Below, one piece after another: positions 58,913 through 64,000 of a stretch of DNA of 64,000 bases; position 1 is the stretch's first letter, and the number at the start of each line of letters is the position of its first letter. The position numbers and the translations under genes are program-made. The notes below the pieces were generated by a model that saw only the letters and a program-made list of their open reading frames with translations, made no database searches and had not been told where the DNA came from. Location of the stretch: positions 23,456 to 87,455 of IMG/VR virus record IMGVR_UViG_3300006192_000008. The stretch is one strand, 5' to 3'. The stretch comes from a virus.

Positions 58913-59116
58913 TTAGTCCTTTGCAATGTAAGTGCGGATTTCCCATCCTTCGCCTGTATCTTCATTAAGCCACGTCTGATAGTTGCAAGAATGCCCGCCA
59001 GTTGTAGTGACTGCACCATAATTTGGCTGGAGTGTCAACCCGGAAACGTCACCAATCAAGGCCACTTCTTCATACTGACAAAATTTAGTGATTTTGTAGT
59101 GTTTGCAAATTTCCAT
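58913..59116 (-). CDS. Hypothetical protein, 67 aa
   Basis: Promoter 33 bp upstream; GGGGTAAGATC before the ATG. Beta-rich with three Cys. Unknown. Confidence 0.6.
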   Translation of the reverse strand: MEICKHYKITKFCQYEEVALIGDVSGLTLQPNYGAVTTTGGHSCNYQTWLNEDTGEGWEIRTYIAKD

Positions 59117-59148
59117 GATCTTACCCCTTGTTTGTCTTTGTTGCGTAC

Positions 59149-59177
59149 ATAGTAGCGCCCCGTTTCCGAGGCGTCAA
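59149..59177 (-). promoter_or_regulatory. Promoter with hairpin spacer
   Basis: TTGACG, 17-nt spacer, TACTAT. The spacer region can fold as CGCC-CG-GAAA-CG-GGCG, the terminator of the gene at 59182. Confidence 0.7.
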
Positions 59178-59181
59178 GCTT

Positions 59182-59445
59182 TTATTTGTATTTATTTTTA
59201 CGCTCTAGCATTATTTCTTTCTTAAAGGTTTTCATGTACCAACCGTTAAACGCTCGCAATTCTGCAAAAGCCCTATCAAAATCAGCCTTTGCCTGCTTAA
59301 ATTCTGGCATAGCCTTAACATGATCCGGCGTCAGTCCAAACGATGACTTACCATAAGAATCAAACGATTTAAGGGTTTTATCCGCACTATCTAAGGCAGT
59401 TTCCAGCACGATTTTGGTTTGCTTGGCTATTTGATAGGTTGACAT
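59182..59445 (-). CDS. Hypothetical protein, 87 aa
   Basis: All-helical, basic C-terminus (KKEIMLERKNKYK). Own promoter. Unknown. Confidence 0.6.
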   Translation of the reverse strand: MSTYQIAKQTKIVLETALDSADKTLKSFDSYGKSSFGLTPDHVKAMPEFKQAKADFDRAFAELRAFNGWYMKTFKKEIMLERKNKYK

Positions 59446-59477
59446 TTTTAGTTCTCTTTTCGTTTGTGTATGGCTAG

Positions 59478-59506
59478 ATTCTAGACCCAGCGCTTCAGCT
59501 TGTCAA
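59478..59506 (-). promoter_or_regulatory. Consensus-like sigma70 promoter
   Basis: TTGACA, 17-nt spacer, TAGAAT. Confidence 0.85.
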
Positions 59507-59745
59507 GCAATTTTCGTAATGAAAAAGGAAATTTCTTTACCTGTTACCACATCAGTGTAGATCATAACACCTGAGACAAAATGAAAACCCTGTTTTTCTG
59601 ATTTGCTTTCTAGTGTGTATTGCCCGCCATTAGCATTAGCATATTCTTGCATAAGGCTTTGAACTTCTTTTCTTGCACTGTTCCACTTGTATTTAATTAC
59701 ATTATGACCTTGTGTGCTGGTGATCAAGAATTCTTCGCGTTTCAT
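59503..59745 (-). CDS. Hypothetical protein, 80 aa
   Basis: ATG 59745 with AGGAAGCAAAGCC upstream; the frame to 59790 would include the promoter region. Beta-rich C-terminus (GFHFVSGVMIYTDVVTGKEISFF). Its stop overlaps the -35 box of the next promoter. Unknown. Confidence 0.6.
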   Translation of the reverse strand: MKREEFLITSTQGHNVIKYKWNSARKEVQSLMQEYANANGGQYTLESKSEKQGFHFVSGVMIYTDVVTGKEISFFITKIA

Positions 59746-59762
59746 GGCTTTGCTTCCTGTTC

Positions 59763-59798
59763 TGTATAGATTGTGGCCCTTTCGAGCCACCTTGTCAA
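59763..59798 (-). promoter_or_regulatory. Probable promoter/terminator composite
   Basis: TTGACA (59793-59798) followed by a hairpin GTGGC/GCCAC; a CACAAT box lies at 17-nt spacing and TATACA at 24 nt. -10 choice is uncertain. Confidence 0.5.
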
Positions 59799-59799
59799 C

Positions 59800-60030
59800 T
59801 TATTTATCTGTTGTTCGACCTAGCGTCTTTACTTCGCCGTTATGCTTTTCAATTGTCCACGCAATACCGTAGTGCTCGATCTCTAAAACTCGGTGACTTC
59901 CTGCATGATAACCGCTTTCAATTTCAAAACTGTAGTCTTTAATGATATTCCCGTAGCGTGTCAATTCCTTTGCAATTTCATCTAACCAGCCGTCAACATA
60001 CGCTTTCTTGATTTGTGCTTTAGTCATCAT
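59800..60030 (-). CDS. Hypothetical protein, 76 aa
   Basis: Starts MMTKAQIKKAYVDGW; two ATGs in a row, with GGAAGCAAAAGCC upstream. Alpha/beta (IEIEHYGIAWTIEKHNGEV). Unknown. Confidence 0.6.
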   Translation of the reverse strand: MMTKAQIKKAYVDGWLDEIAKELTRYGNIIKDYSFEIESGYHAGSHRVLEIEHYGIAWTIEKHNGEVKTLGRTTDK

Positions 60031-60066
60031 GGCTTTTGCTTCCTATTGTTTCGCTTCGATGGGTTT

Positions 60067-60124
60067 ATTCTAGTCAAAACAAAAGGCACTGACCAATAGT
60101 ATTTTTCAATAGCTTAGTCAGTGC
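60067..60124 (-). promoter_or_regulatory. Terminator/promoter composite
   Basis: Stem AAGGCACTGAC/GTCAGTGCCTT (about 60083-60127) ends the gene at 60138; TTGGTC (60091-60096), 18 nt, TAGAAT (60067-60072) serves the next gene. The -35 box lies at the base of the stem-loop. Confidence 0.65.
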
Positions 60125-60137
60125 CTTATAGATTCTA

Positions 60138-60614
60138 TTAATTGTTTACATTCAACTCCAAACCCTTCTTGATCCAATACACAAGCTTTTTACTGGCTTG
60201 TTCTTGTGCTTCTTTAAACCCTTTGGCTGCAAACTTGTCTTTGTCCTGCTGTTCGCCATACTGCCCGGCGTTTACTTCAAGATACCAACAATCCGAACCT
60301 TTATATTTCCACAACTTCACTTGATTGTTATAACAACTTGTGTCTTCATGCAATCCTTGCACCATGTAAACTATTTTATCCTTTGTAAGTTTTGTTTCCT
60401 CTACTTTATACCATTCTGCCTCAAAGTAAAGCCATTCAACAGCATTTACAGCATCGAAAATTTCATAATGATAATCTACATCATTCTTTTCTGTTGCCAG
60501 TTCTACAGCTTCCTGAATTTCATCGTCTAGCTTATCAAGAATGGCCAAGGCTAACAGATTATCTTCACAATCTGCTTTGTGTGCCAGTTGGTCAAGGCTG
60601 AATTGATTGAGCAT
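60138..60614 (-). CDS. Hypothetical acidic protein, 158 aa
   Basis: Largest early protein nearby: acidic helical N-terminus (KLDDEIQEAVELATEKNDVDYHY) and beta-rich centre with ELNVNN end. No family recognised. Terminator directly after the stop. Confidence 0.7.
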   Translation of the reverse strand: MLNQFSLDQLAHKADCEDNLLALAILDKLDDEIQEAVELATEKNDVDYHYEIFDAVNAVEWLYFEAEWYKVEETKLTKDKIVYMVQGLHEDTSCYNNQVKLWKYKGSDCWYLEVNAGQYGEQQDKDKFAAKGFKEAQEQASKKLVYWIKKGLELNVNN

Positions 60615-60677
60615 TTTGTGTAATCTCTTTATGTTCTAAATTCTAAGGAATTGCGACACATTGTAAGAATATGTCGT

Positions 60678-60827
60678 TTAAGCTTCGATTTGCCATTGCA
60701 TCTTACGACCTTTCTTCATATCACGCAAGCTTTTATTTGCTTTCTTTTGCTGGCGTTTTTCGGCTTCATACTCCCAAGCATTCATGTTATTAGCTTGTAC
60801 GTTCGATTGAATTTTCATTGCTTTCAT
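60678..60827 (-). CDS. Small basic protein, 49 aa
   Basis: ATG 60827 with AGGAGG at ideal distance. 13 Lys/Arg in 49 residues (EKRQQKKANKSLRDMKKGRK), helical; likely binds nucleic acid or RNA polymerase. An extended -10 TGCTATTCT (about 60866-60874) precedes it without a good -35. Confidence 0.6.
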   Translation of the reverse strand: MKAMKIQSNVQANNMNAWEYEAEKRQQKKANKSLRDMKKGRKMQWQIEA

Positions 60828-60879
60828 TTTCTAGCCTCCTAGGCTGTTTGTGTTGGTGTGGCTAAAGAATAGCACAAAC

Positions 60880-61176
60880 TCATTCCTGTGGAAATTGTAA
60901 TTCTCTATGAGCTTCAAGACTTCGATTGAGTTTCTTAATCACCTCTAGTTGCTGTTCTTGTAGGATTGCGCTACGTTGTGTGTTGCCAGCAATCTGACTA
61001 ACAGCAATCCAGAAGCCAGAAAGAACGCTGACAATAACAAACCCAACCAATAGAACAATAGTTCCATAAATAGGCTGTCCACCAATAGCAACTAAAGCTG
61101 CTGTGATGATCACTAGAGCTAACAGAATATAAACTAATACATCATTGGTTTTAATAATTGCCTGTTTGATGTTCAT
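60880..61176 (-). CDS. Membrane protein, 98 aa
   Basis: Two hydrophobic helices (about residues 13-31 and 35-60) followed by a cytoplasmic coiled region (QEQQLEVIKKLNRSLEAHREL). ATGA overlap with the upstream gene. Unknown. Confidence 0.65.
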   Translation of the reverse strand: MNIKQAIIKTNDVLVYILLALVIITAALVAIGGQPIYGTIVLLVGFVIVSVLSGFWIAVSQIAGNTQRSAILQEQQLEVIKKLNRSLEAHRELQFPQE

Positions 61177-61340
61177 TTATTCAACTCCTCTTCACTAAAG
61201 TACATTAATTCTCCACTCTCGTCAAGCTTTACAGTGATAGGGAATACAGAATCCTCAACGATTTCTGTAATGATCCCAGTCATTCTATCGAAGGTTGAAT
61301 ATTTAGCTGAGATTGTTACTTTATCGCCAATAGTTTTCAT
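61173..61340 (-). CDS. Hypothetical protein, 55 aa
   Basis: GGGAGG before ATG 61340. MKTIGDKVTISAKYSTFDRMTGIIT has KOW-like beta text; acidic end. ATGA overlap with the next gene. Unknown. Confidence 0.65.
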   Translation of the reverse strand: MKTIGDKVTISAKYSTFDRMTGIITEIVEDSVFPITVKLDESGELMYFSEEELNK

Positions 61341-61342
61341 AA

Positions 61343-61510
61343 TTACCTCCCTTGTACTAATTCGACTTTACACAAACGAACTAATGTAGCTTGTCCTGTT
61401 AGTGTGCTGCATTTCGCGTATGCGCCGTCCATGCCGCAAAACTCTAAAATAACATCACAGCCTTCAACTTTGAACAAGTCTCCACGCTTCAAATTCCAAA
61501 TGTTAATCAT
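61343..61510 (-). CDS. Hypothetical protein, 55 aa
   Basis: ATG 61510 overlaps the upstream TGA. Small beta-barrel-like text with four Cys (VEGCDVILEFCG...KCSTL...RLCKVE). Its last codons are the ribosome site of the next gene. Unknown. Confidence 0.65.
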   Translation of the reverse strand: MINIWNLKRGDLFKVEGCDVILEFCGMDGAYAKCSTLTGQATLVRLCKVELVQGR

Positions 61511-62106
61511 ACCAAACCCTCTTGAACCAATTGTTTACCTGTTGCTGACAATTTAGCAAGCCATTTGCAAGCTGTCAAGACATGGATATAAATAATTTTG
61601 AAACTGTTCCCATCCTGTAGCTCAGCAAAGACGCTATTGCTAGGGATGGCAGAGTAGTCGTATTGACGCTGTGTTTTAGGCTCAAAATCGAGCGTTAGCT
61701 CCAACCCCTTGCTAGGGTATTGCTCAAGCTCTAAAAGCTCTTCTTGGCCCTCCCAGCCCCGTTCACGCTGCACTCTTGCCCATGCTTTGGCGAGGCGCTG
61801 GTCGATGTTCTTTCTAGCTGCTGCCCATGATTCTAAATCAATCTGCCCAGCGTCAAATTCTTGGTCTAGTTGCTCACTCAAGCCACAAAGTCTGGAGTAG
61901 TTACGATCAGCGAGCATGATGCTATCGAATGCGCTGGTTTTCTTGGTTGTCTTTGGTTTCTCTTCAAACAACCCTATGTTTGCTTTCCCGTTAGCAAGGA
62001 AAAGGTCTGTGCTTTCCTTCAGACGATTGCCTATCTGCTCGCCAGAGTAAGAGCTTGCATCGTTCCAGCTTTGGATCAGATAGCTACGACCAATTGAACC
62101 AGACAT
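61507..62106 (-). CDS. Hypothetical protein, 199 aa
   Basis: ATG 62106 with CAGGAG upstream; the frame to 62145 lies in the preceding gene. Helical, Trp/Arg-rich centre (WAAARKNIDQRLAKAWARVQRERGW). One of the larger early proteins; no family recognised. Confidence 0.7.
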   Translation of the reverse strand: MSGSIGRSYLIQSWNDASSYSGEQIGNRLKESTDLFLANGKANIGLFEEKPKTTKKTSAFDSIMLADRNYSRLCGLSEQLDQEFDAGQIDLESWAAARKNIDQRLAKAWARVQRERGWEGQEELLELEQYPSKGLELTLDFEPKTQRQYDYSAIPSNSVFAELQDGNSFKIIYIHVLTACKWLAKLSATGKQLVQEGLV

Positions 62107-62108
62107 TT

Positions 62109-62261
62109 TCAATACTCCTGAAAGACTTTGCGCAGTAAAACACAACCGGGGACTTCTTGCAAGAAAATTGTTCTAGCTGCGTGTTCACTTTCAGCTTTGA
62201 TGCGAATCCAGAGCAACCCTTTGCTAAATTTTGTATCGTAATGAAACTGGAAACTGTGCAT
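62109..62261 (-). CDS. Hypothetical protein, 50 aa
   Basis: ATG 62261 with GAGGTGATTT upstream and a strong promoter 37 bp before. MHSFQFHYDTKFSKGLLWIRIKAESEH is a beta-alpha-beta text. 2 nt from the next gene. Confidence 0.6.
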   Translation of the reverse strand: MHSFQFHYDTKFSKGLLWIRIKAESEHAARTIFLQEVPGCVLLRKVFQEY

Positions 62262-62297
62262 AAATCACCTCAAACCGTTTGCTTTCTGTTACGTCAA

Positions 62298-62333
62298 ATT
62301 CTAGGCAAAAGAAAGCCGCCTGTCAAGGGCGGC
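62298..62333 (-). promoter_or_regulatory. Terminator with the next promoter's -35 in its loop
   Basis: Stem GCCGCC (62328-62333)/GGCGGC (62315-62320); the 7-nt loop CTTGACA contains a perfect -35 box. TAGAAT (62298-62303) follows at 17 nt. Confidence 0.8.
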
Positions 62334-62346
62334 TGTGGATTTATTT

Positions 62347-62730
62347 TTAAATTTTAGCATTCTCAATCTTGTCAAGGATCAAATAGAGGCACCACTTTTC
62401 AGGCATAGAGCGGTTGAATGAAACCTTCTCGCCTGTTGGCGATGTGAACTCTGCATCTTGAGCATAAGCATACATTTTATTACTAATCCAGAAGTTTACC
62501 TTGTAACCATTTTCAAACTCTGCGAAGCAATGATATGTATCACAACGAACATTCTTCAGGCCAGATTCAATACAATCAATAAACATTTGTGTGCATTGTG
62601 AATCTGTGCTTCTGTGTATGAATAAAAGAGTTGCAGCTTGTCGTATATACTTACCGTATACACTATACATCCTACGCTTTTCATCAAAACGTTCACGCCA
62701 CTCCCAATAACGCTCTGCTAAATTAAGCAT
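62347..62730 (-). CDS. Hypothetical protein, 127 aa
   Basis: ATG 62730 behind AAGGAGCTGTCA; the frame to 62766 lies further inside the upstream gene. Basic helical N-terminus, cysteine pairs in the middle. Followed by the composite terminator. Unknown. Confidence 0.65.
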   Translation of the reverse strand: MLNLAERYWEWRERFDEKRRMYSVYGKYIRQAATLLFIHRSTDSQCTQMFIDCIESGLKNVRCDTYHCFAEFENGYKVNFWISNKMYAYAQDAEFTSPTGEKVSFNRSMPEKWCLYLILDKIENAKI

Positions 62731-63190
62731 TGACAGCTCCTTTAACAGCATCTTTAGTTTGCTCAATTGCTTCTTTCTTAATCATGTTCACTGTATCACT
62801 CTTTAGAGCATCCTCTTTCAAAGCATCATCAATCTGTTTCTTCAAAAGTTCAACAGCTTTACCACCTACTTCTTTAGCTGTATCACTGGTGAGCAGCTGA
62901 TAGGTCATACCTCCGCCAACAATTACAGCCAATTCCTTTTTAGTTGGCAACAAGGCGCTAGTTGTAAACAGCAATGCTCCAATAATTACACCAGTTACAG
63001 CAAGCTTTCGATGCTTACTCATCTTTGTATTATATGACTGCATATCTTCTTTGCCTTTACTAAGCAAGAAACCTAGCAAGTATGTAAAACCGTAAGCAAT
63101 CAATGACCACTTAAACAATGAACCACCAATTGCAAGAAAAGCTGCAATCTTTTCGATTGATACAAAGACCCACAGAATAAAGAATTCCAT
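62723..63190 (-). CDS. Membrane protein, 155 aa
   Basis: Three hydrophobic stretches (residues ~5-22, ~26-42, ~65-95), then an amphipathic Lys/Ala-rich C-terminal helix region (AVELLKKQIDDALKEDALK). Start overlaps the upstream stop by one base. Unknown. Confidence 0.65.
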   Translation of the reverse strand: MEFFILWVFVSIEKIAAFLAIGGSLFKWSLIAYGFTYLLGFLLSKGKEDMQSYNTKMSKHRKLAVTGVIIGALLFTTSALLPTKKELAVIVGGGMTYQLLTSDTAKEVGGKAVELLKKQIDDALKEDALKSDTVNMIKKEAIEQTKDAVKGAVNA

Positions 63191-63753
63191 TATTTAATCT
63201 CCTTCAGTTGTTTAATCTGAGCACTAGCTTGAGCAATTGTAGCTTCTAATTCTTCAATACGCAACTGTTGTTCTGTCTTGTTTGGTAGTATTTCTGGAAG
63301 CTGTACACTCTTGATGACAGTTTCAGACTCAATTTTGATTTCTTGTGCATTTGTTTTATTTGAATCTACAGCAAACAGGATGTAATTGTTTTTATCACCG
63401 TCATCATAGGTGTTAGTAAGCAATTTCTCATTGGTGTTATTGTTAAAACCAGTATACCACTGCCATTTCATCCCATGCTCAAATAACCACTCTTGCACGA
63501 GCTTAGATTTCTCTGGACTTCCTGTGCGGATAAACCACCTATTCTCACGCAAGAACTTCTTTGTGATTTCTTTCTCATCTTCTACAACAAGTTCAAAGTT
63601 TTGTGGATCATGCGCAGAATTATAGCCCTCAAGAAGCATACTGACCCTATTCTCAAAAGATTTAACAACACCAACATCTCCAACTTTCATACCTTCGTGC
63701 TCTGAACGGATACGCTTCACTTTGTCGCCGATGTTGAATTTAAATTGTGTCAT
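63190..63753 (-). CDS. KOW/SH3-like protein, 187 aa
   Basis: ATG 63753 with GGAGGAAATACAG upstream. N-terminal FNIGDKVKRIRSEHEGMKVGDVGVVKSF resembles a KOW/SH3-barrel; the C-terminal 35 residues are a coiled coil (LRIEELEATIAQASAQIKQL). Unknown role. Confidence 0.65.
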   Translation of the reverse strand: MTQFKFNIGDKVKRIRSEHEGMKVGDVGVVKSFENRVSMLLEGYNSAHDPQNFELVVEDEKEITKKFLRENRWFIRTGSPEKSKLVQEWLFEHGMKWQWYTGFNNNTNEKLLTNTYDDGDKNNYILFAVDSNKTNAQEIKIESETVIKSVQLPEILPNKTEQQLRIEELEATIAQASAQIKQLKEIK

Positions 63754-63794
63754 CTGTATTTCCTCCATTGTTTACTTTATTTGAAGATGCTTAT

Positions 63795-63878
63795 TGGAAG
63801 TCCCTGGAGGAATTGAACCTCGCACCATCCATCTCACTTTAAGGAGTACCTTAGAACGATACTGTGAGGGCAGGGACC
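63795..63878 (-). tRNA. Atypical tRNA gene, isotype uncertain
   Basis: Minus strand: acceptor GGTCCCT/AGGGACT, T-arm GAGG-TTCAATT-CCTC, and encoded CCA. The centre is abnormal: no D-arm with GG, a CTCAC/GTGAG stem and a GTATC/GGTAC hairpin whose loop GTTCTAA would give anticodon TCT (Arg). 84 nt. Enclosed by an 11-bp inverted repeat (63783-63793 and 63885-63895). Confidence 0.55.
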
Positions 63879-63914
63879 ACTAATTAAGCATCTTCTGTGT
63901 CTACGTTTTACATC

Positions 63915-64000
63915 CTAATCCCTTTCCTTCACATCGTCAACCCTTTTCTGCATTAAATCTAGCAAATAATCCAGCTCACTCTTCTCTAGCATTCCTGTCA
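63915..64000 (-). CDS. Partial hypothetical protein (runs off the window)
   Basis: The last ~28 codons (MLEKSELDYLLDLMQKRVDD VKERD) of a minus-strand frame ending at TAG 63915. The ATG at 63992 has no spaced ribosome site, so the start is probably outside the window. Confidence 0.45.
   Translation of the reverse strand, partial: TGMLEKSELDYLLDLMQKRVDDVKERD

Noticed and set aside
1-64000. Genome-wide recoding of the amber codon
   Set aside because: TAG is used as an ordinary stop at many tightly spaced gene ends, for example 42340 and 51763, where the next ribosome site follows directly.
1-64000. CRISPR array, integrase, transposase or insertion sequence
   Set aside because: No repeat-spacer pattern, no recombinase motifs and no terminal inverted repeats of an IS were seen; mobile elements here are introns and homing endonucleases.

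Overview
This window is part of the genome of a large tailed phage with a contractile tail (myovirus morphology). No host genes, integrase, repressor-integrase pair or partition genes are visible. Gene content (flavin-dependent thymidylate synthase, short class I ribonucleotide reductase, PhoH, ClpP-like protein, ATP-dependent ligase, dCMP deaminase) and gene order are reminiscent of Felix O1-like/Pak_P1-like phages of gammaproteobacteria. That placement is from family knowledge, not from a search, and the host cannot be named from sequence alone. Base composition is roughly 40-42% G+C, with one clearly richer patch in a tail-fibre gene.

Layout. (1) 1-4931, plus strand: nucleotide metabolism (3' end of thyX, nrdA, nrdB) and small unknown genes. 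(2) 5089-37880, minus strand: the late block. Read in transcription order (right to left) it runs: putative small terminase, two tRNAs and a 620-nt non-coding structured stretch, a virion protein, large terminase (split by a group I intron), portal, S49 prohead protease/scaffold, decoration protein, major capsid protein, connector genes, tail sheath (split by a group I intron), three tandem tube-like proteins, tail assembly chaperone with a probable -1 frameshift, tape measure, baseplate hub, spike, wedge and J proteins, lysozyme, tail fibres, and a lysis cassette (broken endolysin, holin, Rz, Rz1). (3) 37890-39276, minus strand: a regulatory island with a ribbon-helix-helix repressor, an array of GGAC-N5-GTCC palindromes, a winged-helix-like protein and a DUF7831-like protein. 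(4) 39438-54302, plus strand: a long, tightly overlapping operon of about 45 mostly small genes, including PhoH, ClpP-like, dCMP deaminase, DNA ligase, an HD hydrolase and a PP-type phosphatase. (5) 54303-55155: a convergent non-coding region. (6) 55156-64000, minus strand: small, probably early genes. Many have their own sigma70-type promoter fused to the terminator of the gene before.

How it works together. The metabolic genes supply deoxynucleotides, the HD hydrolase and phosphatase may alter host signalling, and the minus-strand small genes look like host-takeover functions transcribed by host sigma70 RNA polymerase. The virion genes follow the standard head, neck, tail, baseplate, fibre order. 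Six homing endonucleases of three families (GIY-YIG, LAGLIDADG, HNH) are scattered through the virion genes and next to phoH. One is inside a self-splicing intron in the sheath gene. Another sits directly upstream of the large terminase, whose Walker A motif is interrupted by an ORF-less intron.

Most notable: the repressor with its operator array (38474-38867), the terminator/promoter composite modules (56173-62333), the intron in terL with a neighbouring free-standing nuclease, the deleted endolysin in the lysis cassette, and an apparent coding region with no start codon lying in frame behind an amber stop (55156-55473).
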